NCBI GenBank assembly: GCA_018676675.1
Contig: JABHEG010000285.1
Coordinates: 1-41,092, forward strand
Origin: Lentisphaerota bacterium
GTDB lineage: Bacteria; Verrucomicrobiota; Lentisphaeria; Oligosphaerales; JABHEG01
Direction of reading: 5' to 3'
DNA length: 41,092 nt
Shown: positions 24,027-34,600 of the stretch, one piece after another
How the letters are laid out: each line of letters begins with the position of its first letter
Numbering within the stretch: position 1 is the first letter of the stretch
Notes under the pieces: model-generated
Told to the model about the DNA's origin: nothing
Seen by the model: the letters and a program-made list of their open reading frames with translations, nothing else
Database searches by the model: none
Translations under genes and position numbers: made by a program

Positions 24027-26834
24027 ATGACACAACGCCACCCAGGAGGAGTGCTGGTTTTGGCTCTTATCTCCGTACTGACCGCGAATGCCCTTTCCGC
24101 TGCAGCCCCTCCGGCGAGCGTTATCTGGCTCGAGGCCGAACAGTTTGCGGACAGAGGGGGCTGGGTGAACGACTGTCAGTTCGTGGACCTGATGGGCTCA
24201 CCCTATCTGCTGGCCAACGCAATTGGGAAACCAGTCGCAGACGCCGTCACGCAAGCGGGTGTCGCTGAAGCAGGGACCTACCGACTGTGGGTGCGCTGCC
24301 GTGACTGGATCCCCGGACACGCTCCGGGAACATTCCAGGTCGTTGTGGCCGGGAAGCCGTCGACCACCACATTCGGAGTCGCCGATCACGACCGCTGGCA
24401 TTGGGTGGACGGTGGAGCTTTTGAGCTTCCTGCCGGCAAGATCGACATCCGTCTGCACGACCTGAGCGGCTGGTGGGCTCGTTGCGATGCCGTTGTGCTG
24501 AGTCGTGACATCCGCCCCAGCGATGATCCGGCCGAACTCGCCGTACAACGCGAGCGCTATGAGGGCGTCAGTGCGGAAGCGATCGCCAACGGGCCTCACG
24601 ATGTCGTTGTTGTCGGCGGTGGGCTTGCGGGCTGTGCGGCAGCGATTGCCGCGGCCCGGCATGGCTGCTCCGTCGCCCTGGTACAGGATCGACCCATGCT
24701 TGGCGGCAACGCTTCACGGGAAATCCGCGTCGCGATCAGCGGGGACACGTCGAACGAGCCACTTGATCCGCGCGAAACAGGAATCATCGAGGAACTTGAG
24801 CCACCCGGGGCCAGGGGAGATCGCTCGAGCAGGTACGAAGAGATCGTCCGCGGCCAGCCCGGGATCGACCTCTTCTTCAACACCCGAGCCACCGGGGTCT
24901 CGATGAGCAACGGCAGCCGGATCAGTAGTGTGCAGGCCATGGATGTCAACAGCGGGCAGCGTTCCACATTTGCCGGTCATACCTTCATTGATACCACCGG
25001 GGACGGCTGGGTAGGCCACTGGGCCGGGGCTGACTACCGCACGGGGCGCGAGGCAACGAACGAATATGGGGAACCGGCCGCCGCACCCGAACCACACCCC
25101 TCGTCCCTGAGCACCTCGCTTACCGGTGGCAGCATCGTGAAGCGTGACCACCCCGTGTCGTTCGAGGCCCCCGCCTGGGCCCACAAGTGGGATTCATGCG
25201 ACGACTTCGACCAGTCTTCAAAAAAGACAGCCCACTCAAAAGGCGATCTCCCCCCCAAAGAGTGGCATCAGTTGGAGCAAGGCGGTGGTCGACACCCCGA
25301 CAGCCCCCGGAGTGTTACCAGTTCCTGGTGGTTGGAGTTCGGGGGGATGTTGGACACCATCACGGACGCAGAACGGATCCGTGATGAACTTCTGCGGATC
25401 AAAGTGGGGCTCTGGGACCACCAAAAGAACCACTGTCCGCAGTACCAGGAAGCCGTGCGCAACCTGGAATTCGTCCGGAATGGACACATCGCGGGCAAGC
25501 GTGAGTCACGACGGTTGCTGGGTGATTACGTGCTCTCTCAACGCGATTACATGGAGCGGGAGATCCATCCGGACACGGTGTTCTACGCCGGCTACAACAT
25601 CGATCCACATCACCCGCAAGGCTTCTGGACCAAGGGCCCACAGGCATTCCGCCTCTATCACTACAAGGTGAGTGTCCCGTACCGCGTGCTGTACTCCCGG
25701 AATATCGAGAACCTGTTCATGGCCGGGCGCAACGTCTCGGCCACGCATCTTGGGATGAACGGTATACGGGTCATGCGAACCACCTGTATCATGGGACAGA
25801 TCGTGGGGACAGCGGCGGGGATATGCAAGCGGAAGGGCACAACCCCTCGCGGGATCTACGAGGGCTACGTGAACGAACTGCAACAGGCGCTTCTCCGTGA
25901 CGGGTGCTACCTGATGGGTGTCCGGAATGCCGACCCGGAAGATTGCGCGAGAGAGGCCACGGTGACCGCATCCAGTTTCGCAACCATCGCCAAACCAGGC
26001 CCCCAGGGGAAACCGCCGCACGGCGGCACGGTCCACCCACTTGGAGCGGACCGCGCGGTGATGTTCACGGCGACCAAAGATCACGTCGAAGCCATCGAGC
26101 TCTATCTGGCGTCATCCAGAGACACGGCCGTTTCTCTGGCGGCAACGCTTCAGGTGGCCCCGGAACTGGGCGACTTCTCGGGCATGACCCAGATTGCAGC
26201 TGCCACAGGTGCGGTCCCCGCCAGGAGTGAAGGTTGGGTCCGCTTCCCCCTCTCTGCGCCGCTGGAGGCAGGGCGCCCATACGCGGTGCAGCTCCCCGCG
26301 ACCGCCGGCCTTAGCTGGCATCTCTATCCTGTGCACATCCCGGGCACGGCCCGAGCCTACCATGTCGGGCACTGGACAACCATGCCGCACTGCTACCGGT
26401 TTCGCCTCACGCCTGGAGGCGAACCGAAGCCTCCGACAACCGATGCCACAGCGATAAGGCTGGTGCCCCGAAGTGTCATCGATGGCTGGAACCGGGCCGT
26501 AAACGGCATCCCCAACTCCTGGCAACCGGATCCCGATGCCCCTGGCCCACACTGGCTTGAACTCGATTTCGGAGAGCCGATGACCATCGGTTCCGTTCAC
26601 GTCACGTTCCAGCTTCCCGAGATGGTTGCCCGGTCATTTGATGTCGCGATTCCTGACGGCAACGGGTGGCAAGTCGTCCACAAGGTCCGTGACAACGCTC
26701 TCCGGCGCCATGTCGCCGCGTTCGACTCCGTGAAGACCTCCCGTTTGAGGTTGATCTTCCCGGAGGCAGCGGGATCGCCGGAAACAGTGCGGGTCTGTGA
26801 GGTCCGCGCATACGACACAACGACCGAGAGGTGA
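24027..26834 (+). CDS. Exported FAD-dependent oxidoreductase with binding domains at both ends
   Basis: The 935-residue product starts MTQRHPGGVLVLALISVLTA, a Sec-type signal peptide without a twin-arginine motif. Residues 30-165 form a CBM-like beta domain (IWLEAEQFADRGGWVND). The FAD domain begins around residue 193 with HDVVVVGGGLAGCAAAIAAA and continues to MLGGNASREIRV, the pattern of the FAD_oxidored (PF12831-like) family. The distal FAD segment RNVSATHLGMNGIRVM lies near residue 570. A C-terminal discoidin-like domain (LELDFGEPMTIGSVHVTF; SRLRLIF) ends the protein. The frame is open upstream of 24027 and a GTG at 24021 is a possible alternative start; neither has a good ribosome site. 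Residues at the extreme N terminus are therefore uncertain. It is probably cotranscribed with the next FAD gene 52 bases downstream. The substrate may be a glycan or sugar, which is inference. Confidence 0.88.
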   Translation: MTQRHPGGVLVLALISVLTANALSAAAPPASVIWLEAEQFADRGGWVNDCQFVDLMGSPYLLANAIGKPVADAVTQAGVAEAGTYRLWVRCRDWIPGHAPGTFQVVVAGKPSTTTFGVADHDRWHWVDGGAFELPAGKIDIRLHDLSGWWARCDAVVLSRDIRPSDDPAELAVQRERYEGVSAEAIANGPHDVVVVGGGLAGCAAAIAAARHGCSVALVQDRPMLGGNASREIRVAISGDTSNEPLDPRETGIIEELEPPGARGDRSSRYEEIVRGQPGIDLFFNTRATGVSMSNGSRISSVQAMDVNSGQRSTFAGHTFIDTTGDGWVGHWAGADYRTGREATNEYGEPAAAPEPHPSSLSTSLTGGSIVKRDHPVSFEAPAWAHKWDSCDDFDQSSKKTAHSKGDLPPKEWHQLEQGGGRHPDSPRSVTSSWWLEFGGMLDTITDAERIRDELLRIKVGLWDHQKNHCPQYQEAVRNLEFVRNGHIAGKRESRRLLGDYVLSQRDYMEREIHPDTVFYAGYNIDPHHPQGFWTKGPQAFRLYHYKVSVPYRVLYSRNIENLFMAGRNVSATHLGMNGIRVMRTTCIMGQIVGTAAGICKRKGTTPRGIYEGYVNELQQALLRDGCYLMGVRNADPEDCAREATVTASSFATIAKPGPQGKPPHGGTVHPLGADRAVMFTATKDHVEAIELYLASSRDTAVSLAATLQVAPELGDFSGMTQIAAATGAVPARSEGWVRFPLSAPLEAGRPYAVQLPATAGLSWHLYPVHIPGTARAYHVGHWTTMPHCYRFRLTPGGEPKPPTTDATAIRLVPRSVIDGWNRAVNGIPNSWQPDPDAPGPHWLELDFGEPMTIGSVHVTFQLPEMVARSFDVAIPDGNGWQVVHKVRDNALRRHVAAFDSVKTSRLRLIFPEAAGSPETVRVCEVRAYDTTTER

Positions 26835-26886
26835 CGGAGTCCCCGTAGGGCTGCCCACACTTACTGAAACGTTAGGAATGACCGTA

Positions 26887-29800
26887 ATGAGGCATGGAGG
26901 ACTGACAGTGGCAATCGGGTTAGCATTGATAGCTCCGAGCGGCGTGGCCGAACCAGCTCAGGGTGAGGTGGTCGCCGAGTCTGCCCGCAGCGTTCCCGTT
27001 GCGTATGATGTCGACGTTGTGGTTGTGGGCGGCACAGCTCCCGGGGTGGAGGCAGCGGTGGCCGCAGCGAAGGCCGGAGCCCGTGTATTCCTTGCCGCCC
27101 CGAGGCCTTATCTGGGCGAGGATATCTGCGCCCCGAAGCGTCTTTGGCTGGAGCCGGGCGAGACGCCCGGGACCGAGCTCGGGCAAGCGCTCTTCAATGA
27201 TCCCGGCCTGGCCGGCGATGGGCGTCACCCACGGGCGCTCCCACTTACCTACACCGCCAGTCTTCCCGCAGCCGCCAAGCACCCGGACACTACCCCGCCG
27301 CGGCTGACCGACGGCTCATTTACGTCTGCAGTGACCGAGAGCGTGCAGTATGACGGCGACGTCACCGTGACCTGCGAACTCGGCAAGGTGGAAGACGTGG
27401 AAGAGGCCCGGGTGGTTGCGTTCTACCGGCAGGATGATTTCGGCCTGTCGCGAATGGTCGCAGCGACGTCCGTGGACGGACAGACCTGGACGGACGATGT
27501 GCCGGCGCTCAGCGTAGCCCCCGAGGGCGAAGCGATCACAGCCAGTGTCCTGATCAACGCCAAGGCGCGCTACGTACGACTCGGTTTCACCCGGGCCCCG
27601 AACACGGCGCGGATCCTGCTGGGCGAGGTCGAGGTGGTCAGCGCGAAACCACTGCAGGAGCCGAAACCAGGCGAGACCGCGGTCGGCCCGGTTCGCCCCA
27701 TGCATATCAAGAAGACGCTGGACGAAGCCCTCCTGCAAGCAGGGGTGAGCTTTCTCTACGGGTGCTACGCGACCGATGTCCTCACCGATGGGCAGGGAGC
27801 ACCCGCTGGTATCGTCATGGCAAACCGCTCCGGTCGTCAGGCTGTACTGGCCAAAGTCATTATCGACGCGACCGAACGCGCGACAGTCGCGCGACTCGCC
27901 GGAGCGGCCTCTCAGCCGTACCCAACCGGCGACAACAACTTCCAGCGCGTCGTGATCGGGGGCGAAGAAAAGAGCGGTCAGCGGGTCAAGGGACGCAGGA
28001 CAGGGCGTTTCTTCGGCCAGGCCGAGATAATCGAATACACACTGCGTCTGAACATGAATGACGGCTCGTTCGGTTCCTTTGCCGAAGCAAACAACCAAGC
28101 TGTCGACCTGACGTTCGACCCGCAGCAGGTAGACGCATCCGAGTTCCTCTTCCAGGTTCCGCCCGACGCCGTGAAGGCAGCCCAGCCTCTGACGGGAGAC
28201 TGGCCTGGAGCGGAACACGCACCTCTGAACGCCTTCCGACCGGCCGGAATCCCTCGGCTGTTCGTCCTTGGTGGCTGTGCAGATGTGCCCCGACCAGTCG
28301 CCGCCAGGCTGTTGCGTCCAACCGCACTGATGCCCCTAGCGGCCCGCATCGGCCAGGCCGCCGCCACTGAGGTGGAAGCAGTCGGCCAGCTCCAAGGCGT
28401 TAAAATCCGTGCCCGACCAACCGGCCAACCCGTGAGCAAAGGCGACGTCCGGGAGTTCCTGACCGGCCTCCACGCGATCCGGGGCGTCGACGCTTCGGTG
28501 AACTCACCCCAAGGGGGACTGCCCGTTCTCGGTCAGTATGACGTGGTCGTGGTCGGCGGCGGGACGGGCGGTGCTCCCGCCGGAATCGGGGCTGGAAAAC
28601 ACGGAGCCAAGACGTTGCTGATTGAGTACCAACACGCCCTTGGTGGGGTGGGTACTGTGGGAATGATTACCCGGTACTACCATGGCCATCGCGAGGGATT
28701 TACCGCCCAGGCTGATGCTGGAGTCCAGAGCCTCAACTCCCGGGTCTGGTGGATTGGCAAAGCCGAGTGGTGGCGGCAGGCAAACCGGGAAGCGGGTACC
28801 GAAGTCTGGACCGGGTGCCTCGGCTGTGGCGCTTTCGTCGCGGACGGAACCGTGAAGGGTGTGGTCGTGGCCACGCCGCAGGGCCGTGGTGTCATCCTGG
28901 CCGGCACGGTCATCGACTCGACCGGGAACAGTGATGTGGCAGCAGCAGCGGGAGCGAAGACCTCCTACACCGGAGCCGACCATATCGCTGTTCAGGGCAC
29001 GGGACTGCCCCCGATCAAGCTCGGGGCCGATTACACCAACACGGACTACCTGTTTGCAGATGACACGGATGTCGTCGATTTCTGGCACCAGTTCGTCTGC
29101 GCAAGAGAGAAGTTCCGCGGGGAGTACGATCTTGGGCAATTGATGGATACGCGCGAACGGCGGCGCATCGTGGGGGATGTGACGATCTCGCCCATGGATA
29201 TGATCCTGGGGCGGACCTGGCCCGACACCGTCTCACTCCACAAGAGCAATTTCGACAGCCATGGGTTCACCGTGCATCCCATCTTTCTCATCGAGCCGCC
29301 AGACCGCACCGGCATGACGGTCTATGTGCCCCTGGGCGCTCTGGTTCCAGCAGGCCTGAAAGGGATCATTGTGACTGGGCTGGGTGTCAGTGCTCACCGG
29401 GACGCGATACCGGTGATTCGCATGCAGCCCTGCGTGCAGAACCAAGGCTATGCGGCCGGCGCCATCGCCGCTCAGGCCGCCCGCTTAGGTGGCGCAGTCC
29501 GGGAAGTCGACCTGAAGCCAATCCAGAAGCACCTGCTCGATATCGGGTGTCTCACCGAAGGAGCCTTTGACCACAAGGGCGGGTTTCCTCTGCCCTCGGA
29601 GCGCGTTGCGGAGGCCGTTCGAAATGTGGGGCGTGGACACAAGGAACTGGCGATCGTCCTGTCCCATCCCCAGGTGGCCCTCCAACTCCTGAAGGACGCC
29701 TACGAGGCAGCCCAGGAGCCGGGAGAAAAGCTGAGCTATGCCCACATCTGTGGCATGCTTTGGGACCCGATCGGTGCCGGAACGCTTTCCGAGGCGGTCA

Positions 29801-30321
29801 TGGGCGCGGATGCGCTCGACACGGGCTGGAACTACCGCGGCATGGGCCAGTTCGGCATGAGCATCAGTGAACTGGACTCTTACATCATCGCCCTGGGACG
29901 GACTCGGCAAGCTCTCGCACTGGGACCGATTCTCGGCAAAGCGGCTCTCCTGGATGCGGGAAGCGAGTTCTCCCACCATCGCGCCGTTGCTCTTGCTCTG
30001 GAAGCCCTTGTCCGGCCCGACTCGGTTCTCTCCGGCTCGGAGAGGGAACGTGCTGCGCAGGCCCTCGCGACAGTGCTCACGAAGCCCGGAATGACCGGCT
30101 ATGCCACCCCGACCGTCGCAGCAGCCCGGAAGCAGACGGACGACAACCGAACGTCCACCACGCCGCGGAACAACTCTCTCCGGGAACTGGTGGTAGCCAG
30201 AGCGCTCTACCGATGCGGGGACTGCGAAGGCAAAGGCGAAGCCATCCTGCGGCAGTATGCCGAAGACCTGCGCGGACACTATGCCCGTCATGCCAGAGCC
30301 GTGCTCAGAGAGGGTAGATAG
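26887..30321 (+). CDS. Exported double FAD-dependent oxidoreductase with HEAT-like tail
   Basis: The 1144-residue product starts MRHGGLTVAIGLALIAPSG, a signal peptide. The ATG at 26887 has AGGA 9 bases upstream. An in-frame GTG at 26908 has GGAGG 7 bases upstream but would lose the positive N terminus. The first FAD fold starts at about residue 37 (YDVDVVVVGGTAPGVEAAVA). It is interrupted at residues 139-256 by a discoidin-like beta domain (LTDGSFTSAVTES to RYVRLGFTRAPNTARILLGE) and resumes at PMHIKKTLDEALLQAGV. A second, complete FAD fold starts near residue 547 (QYDVVVVGGGTGGAPAGI, then HALGGVGTVGMI). From about residue 890 a helical, HEAT-like region runs to the end. Exported fused flavoproteins of this kind are frequent in Lentisphaerae and planctomycete relatives. 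Reaction and substrate are unknown. Confidence 0.88.
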   Translation: MRHGGLTVAIGLALIAPSGVAEPAQGEVVAESARSVPVAYDVDVVVVGGTAPGVEAAVAAAKAGARVFLAAPRPYLGEDICAPKRLWLEPGETPGTELGQALFNDPGLAGDGRHPRALPLTYTASLPAAAKHPDTTPPRLTDGSFTSAVTESVQYDGDVTVTCELGKVEDVEEARVVAFYRQDDFGLSRMVAATSVDGQTWTDDVPALSVAPEGEAITASVLINAKARYVRLGFTRAPNTARILLGEVEVVSAKPLQEPKPGETAVGPVRPMHIKKTLDEALLQAGVSFLYGCYATDVLTDGQGAPAGIVMANRSGRQAVLAKVIIDATERATVARLAGAASQPYPTGDNNFQRVVIGGEEKSGQRVKGRRTGRFFGQAEIIEYTLRLNMNDGSFGSFAEANNQAVDLTFDPQQVDASEFLFQVPPDAVKAAQPLTGDWPGAEHAPLNAFRPAGIPRLFVLGGCADVPRPVAARLLRPTALMPLAARIGQAAATEVEAVGQLQGVKIRARPTGQPVSKGDVREFLTGLHAIRGVDASVNSPQGGLPVLGQYDVVVVGGGTGGAPAGIGAGKHGAKTLLIEYQHALGGVGTVGMITRYYHGHREGFTAQADAGVQSLNSRVWWIGKAEWWRQANREAGTEVWTGCLGCGAFVADGTVKGVVVATPQGRGVILAGTVIDSTGNSDVAAAAGAKTSYTGADHIAVQGTGLPPIKLGADYTNTDYLFADDTDVVDFWHQFVCAREKFRGEYDLGQLMDTRERRRIVGDVTISPMDMILGRTWPDTVSLHKSNFDSHGFTVHPIFLIEPPDRTGMTVYVPLGALVPAGLKGIIVTGLGVSAHRDAIPVIRMQPCVQNQGYAAGAIAAQAARLGGAVREVDLKPIQKHLLDIGCLTEGAFDHKGGFPLPSERVAEAVRNVGRGHKELAIVLSHPQVALQLLKDAYEAAQEPGEKLSYAHICGMLWDPIGAGTLSEAVMGADALDTGWNYRGMGQFGMSISELDSYIIALGRTRQALALGPILGKAALLDAGSEFSHHRAVALALEALVRPDSVLSGSERERAAQALATVLTKPGMTGYATPTVAAARKQTDDNRTSTTPRNNSLRELVVARALYRCGDCEGKGEAILRQYAEDLRGHYARHARAVLREGR

Positions 30322-30366
30322 AAGAGGCCAGGGAGAACAGGAGAACCGCACCCCGCTGTTCTGCTC

Positions 30367-30390
30367 GGGAGGCGCCTCTGCGCGGCGACC
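30367..30390 (+). repeat. Short dispersed repeat, left flank of the array
   Basis: GGGAGGCG, a variable centre and GCGGCGACC recur at 30702-30724 in the same orientation and, less exactly, on the minus strand of 20870-20895. The element lies just left of the tandem array. Confidence 0.55.
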
Positions 30391-30400
30391 ATTCCGCTTG

Positions 30401-30691
30401 TACGGCGAGCGGCCCTCCGATCGCCCAGAGGAGATGCCGCCCGATTGTCTGGTACGGCGAGCGGCCCTCCGATCGCCCAGAGGAGATGCCGCCCGATTGT
30501 CTGGTACGGCGAGCGGCCCTCCGATCGCCCAGAGGAGATGCCGCCCGGGGGGCCGTGCGGCGTACTAGAAGGAGATGCCGCCCGATTGTCTGGTACGGCG
30601 AGCGGCCCTCCGATCGCCCAGAGGAAATGCCGCCCGGGGGGCCGTGCGGCGTACTAGAAGAAGATGTCGCCCGGGGGGCCGTGCGGCGTAC
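30401..30691 (+). repeat. Tandem array of 52-bp palindrome-related units
   Basis: Type A units begin TACGGCGAGCGGCCCTCCGA. Copies 1 (30401-30452) and 2 (30453-30504) are identical over 52 bases. Copy 3 (30505-30547) matches for its first 43, and copy 4 (30594-30636) differs by one base. Type B units (from 30548, 30637 and 30674) carry GGCCGTGCGGCGTAC, close to the reverse complement of the A-unit opening. Both types share GATGCCGCCCG or a one-base variant. The A and B units can therefore fold against each other. The array lies between the converging FAD and ThuA genes and holds no credible gene. Confidence 0.92.
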
Positions 30692-30699
30692 AAAACAGC

Positions 30700-30724
30700 G
30701 TGGGAGACGCCTCCGTGCGGCGAC
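30700..30724 (+). repeat. Short dispersed repeat, right flank of the array
   Basis: GTGGGAGACGCC followed by GTGCGGCGAC repeats the left-flank element at 30367-30390 in direct orientation, so the array is bracketed by imperfect direct repeats of about 24 bases. Confidence 0.55.
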
Positions 30725-30740
30725 AGAACCGGCGAAGAGA

Positions 30741-31553
30741 TCACACACCATTCGCGGATCCGTGGACTGGGCGGCGGGCACACCAGGCCACAGCCCGGCG
30801 GACGAATGCACGCATCGGGGCGGCTTTGTAGGTCGCGGCCGAGTGTCCCAACAGTGACTGCACCACCCTCCCCGCGCCGACCTCGTATTCCCAGGCCAAT
30901 GGCTCGTCCAAACCGGTCTCTTCAGATGTGGCGACGAGGAGAGGATCGATCGGCTCCGAGCCGTGCTGGCGCCAGTAGAGCTCGTCGTCCACGGTGCATG
31001 GTCGCATGCCGGCCACCAGGGGATGACTGCTGCAGGGCCGGACCTCGAAGCTGCGATAGCGATCGTGGGCGCTGTTCCCCGGGAGGACGTCGCGGTGCTC
31101 CCACACGCGCCGGACGAGGGTCCGGTACCATGGCCAGTCCGACGCACCGGCCTCGGGCAACGACGCGTGACAGGCCCCGTTGGCGAAGTGGTGCACGAAC
31201 ACGCCGCCCCCCTCCGTCACGAACGTCTGTATCGCTTCCTGCGCGACGGCCGGCAACCCGGCGGGATCATGCCAGTTGCACCAGTTCAGAACCAGCACGT
31301 CACGATCGGCCAATGCCGTCACCAAGTCGTCCGGGTCGGTATGAACGCGGGCGGTGATCCGTGGGTCATCGCCCCAGGCGTCAAGCAGCGCCCCCGTCGT
31401 CTCCGGCCAGTTGTGCCAGCGATGGGCGTTGTTACCCGCGAGGACTGCAACACGGATCGGGGCCGGCCCCAGTCGCCAGTTGACTTCCTCACGCTCGTCC
31501 GGAGCGATGAGGCAGACACGATTCGCTGGATCACGTGCTCCGAGTGTGGTCAT
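30741..31553 (-). CDS. ThuA-like domain protein
   Basis: The 270-residue product has the glutamine-amidotransferase-like ThuA fold. IRVAVLAGNNAHRWHNW starts the first strand and loop, then DVLVLNWCNWHDP, then the central GGGVFVHHFANGACH, and finally RVVQSLLGHSAATYKAAPMR near the end. The VHHFANG turn replaces the nucleophile elbow of true amidotransferases, as is usual in ThuA proteins. The ATG at 31553 has AAAGGAG 7 bases upstream. It lies 103 bases downstream of the large glycosidase-like gene on the same strand and is probably cotranscribed. ThuA proteins are linked to disaccharide catabolism involving 3-keto sugars, and the Gfo/Idh neighbours fit that. No signal peptide is present. The exact reaction is unknown. 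Confidence 0.88.
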   Translation of the reverse strand: MTTLGARDPANRVCLIAPDEREEVNWRLGPAPIRVAVLAGNNAHRWHNWPETTGALLDAWGDDPRITARVHTDPDDLVTALADRDVLVLNWCNWHDPAGLPAVAQEAIQTFVTEGGGVFVHHFANGACHASLPEAGASDWPWYRTLVRRVWEHRDVLPGNSAHDRYRSFEVRPCSSHPLVAGMRPCTVDDELYWRQHGSEPIDPLLVATSEETGLDEPLAWEYEVGAGRVVQSLLGHSAATYKAAPMRAFVRRAVAWCARRPVHGSANGV

Positions 31554-31656
31554 CGAGTGCTCCTTTGGGGTATGGGAACAACGCTACACCGCTCCGCCAA
31601 GTAGCTTACTACGAACAGCGCGGCCCGCGTCAGAGGTCTCGCGTCTCGAATGATCA

Positions 31657-34600
31657 TCACTGCCCTGGAGGGACATCCTCCAGGCGGAAGATACGCGTCG
31701 TGCATTCGGGTAGCTGCACGTCGAACGCGTTGGCGTCGGCTTTGATGGGATGACCTGACAGAGCGTCTGTCACCTTCCTTGGAGCCGGAAGCCGGAGGGT
31801 TACGCTCCGTTCGCCGTCGTAGCCGCTGTGCACCATGAGGAAGCGGTTGTCTGCATCGAGAATGATGTCTTCAGCACAGTAAATGTGCACACCGGCAACA
31901 GCGGCGATGTTGCGCAGTGCCGTCGAATCGAGGAAAGGGAGAGCGGTGTAGACCGAGCGCCAGGAACCAAAGTCACGGACTCCGAACGCAGTCTGTCCAT
32001 CGGCATAGGCTGCCAGGGGAACGGCATCGGGATCACTGATCTGGAAGACGGGGCCGAATGCGGTTGGGTGGAGGCGATCGGTGGCGGGGTAACCGTAGCG
32101 TTTCACCGCGTACTCGTGCTTCGGCTCCAACCCGGCTGTGATCGGGTGATTTCCGGGAAGGACAGTGCAGCGCATCAGTTCCTTATCCGCTCGCCGGGTG
32201 ACTCTGATACCCGTGGCCTGACCGATGTGTTCGGGAGCCAGACCTCGTTCATCGTCGATGTAACCCGGGGCGTAGAACCAGAGGAGGGTTTTGCCATCCT
32301 GTTTGAGGGCATCGACCGCCCCTCGTTCCGAGGCTGACATGAAGAACGGGTTCAGAAAAATGTAGAGCTTGTAGTCGGTGCGCAAATCAGGATGAGTCAA
32401 GTCATCCATCATGTAGCAGTCGAATGGCGCACCGATGCGGTGGAGCTCCCGCCAGTAGGTGTGAACGATCAAGTTCCGATACACAACGGAAGCCCGGTAG
32501 GCATCGTGGTATCTGGGCGTGGACGGCGACACGAACACAGCGATCTCCGCGGCGGGGCGACGTGGGATCTCGAGCGCGGCCTTGAACAGATCATTCATTC
32601 GGCGCACCGTTCTGAGAATACTCTCTTCGAGAAAAAAGCCCACGGCTGACCGGTCGGAGCCCACGCTCATGTCTGAGAACCAGGTACCGGAATTGCCCAC
32701 GAGACAGGTTGCCAGATCCCGCGTGAGGACGGCATCAGTTTCGCGAACGCTCCGTAGCCGGCCGTGGATCACGGGCTTGGCCACAAACGTCCGATAGTCG
32801 CCGTCAGCGATGTAGTGCCGCTTGTGGAGCGTGATTGACTCGACGGGGAAGTAGAGCGTGTAGGGGTTCCCGGCCAAGCGACGCCCGTAGTCAGGAGCCC
32901 CGAGATACGCATCGATGTTCGGGTCGGCCAGCATGTCCGGGAAGTCGAAGTTGTTGTTCTGGAAGATGCTCCCCGGATTGTTGCACGAGGTTAGGTGGGC
33001 AATCACGTAACCGTAGTGGATCATCACCATGACCTTGCCGTCGGTCTCAGCCTTGATCAGCTTGGCCAGACGCTGGTAGAAACGGCCCAGCAGCCCCGGC
33101 AGGAACTCAAAGTAGTCGAAGGTCATGCGCCCGGCTGTCGGATCCCGAAAGACGCCTCCGTCCACCCCTTCCGCGAGCAGTTCCGAGAGGACGGGGGTCG
33201 CAGTCTCGAACGTCGCCTCCGGCTTGCACCAGGCTTCCCTGAGCGCCTGCACATCGTCGCCATACTTGCCTCGCAACCAGACCCGGAACGCTGCCAACGC
33301 CTGGGGATTGTGGTCGCCCACGGTCAGTTTGCTGCGCTCTTCCTGCCAGGTGTTTATGGATACGCCTCCCAGGCCGGAGTCCGGGACGCCGCAGGTCATG
33401 GGCTTTACCGCCACCAGGCGACCGTAATATGGCTTGTCCTTGAGGAAGGCAATCAGCGCGCGTGTGTAGGCATGGACCTCGGCCTCATACCGGGCTGATG
33501 CATACGAGACGGGCCCGGGGTCACCAAAGCCGTTGACCAGCCGTTCCTCAGGGAACGCCTTGAGCCAGGCATTGGTTGGTCGGAGATCGAACAGGACCAT
33601 CAGCTCCGCCTCGGGATCGACCCGCAACGTATTGGTGATGTTTTGGTTCAGTTCTGCGAATCCCTTCTCCCAGGCCTGCCGATCAAGGTCGATGACATGC
33701 GGGTACATGATGAAATGATGCAGGTGGATTCCCGTGTCTGCGGGGTAGTGATATGAGCGCTCGAAGGAGTTAAGGGGGCAATAGCGCCAGAAGAGGGGTG
33801 GCTTGACCTGGTCACCGATACGCAACGCGGCCTGGCCGTTATGGAAAACAGCTGCGCCGGAAACCGACGGACGGATGGACGGCCGCTCAACCGGGCGGGC
33901 CACCATCACCTCGCCGAACTCCGGGGGCGACTCGCCACCCGATCCGAGCAGTTCCAGTTCGACCCCGGTCGAGGAACTGATGGCACGGATGTGGAGCGGA
34001 GTCCGGCCGCTCGGGGCAAACTCAGGCAAGCGCAGCTCAGCCTCTACCTTGACGGGGACGCCAGCCTGCCAACCCGAGCTCGCGGATGGCGTTTCGACGA
34101 CCGCACGGACGACGGAAAACTCACCATGCAGCCCGTCGACAGCTTTCTCGCCGAGCTCGAAGACCAGAAAGTAGTCACTCTTGAGCGGGGCGTCAACGGT
34201 CAGATCGGCCCTGACGGTCAGCAAGTCGCCGGGCTTGGCTTTGGCCGGGTGTAACGAGACCCGTTCAACCCGGGCCTGTTCGCGCACAGCCGTGCAATGG
34301 TAGGGGATTCGCCCCCAAGGGCCGCCAGGGGGCCTCAGATAGAGGGCGACCGGCTCCCAGGCCGAGGCGTCGAACGCAGCTTCGTGCCAACCCATGACCT
34401 CCTCATTGCTGGCTCGCCAGGTTGCATCCGTCCCCACTTTTGTGCTCTTGCCGACGCGGTTCAGACTGAGCTCGGCCAGGAACTCACCCCAACCCCATTG
34501 TCCAGGGTTTGAGCCGAGATCGGCGATGGCCGAGATGACGTTCGTGCCGTCGCGCAGTGCCGAGATGACGTCAATTGGGCGGATCGTGGTCGACCCGGTC

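Noticed and set aside
30401..30691. CRISPR array
   Set aside because: The units abut without unique spacers of constant length, copies are near-identical throughout, and no cas gene is present.
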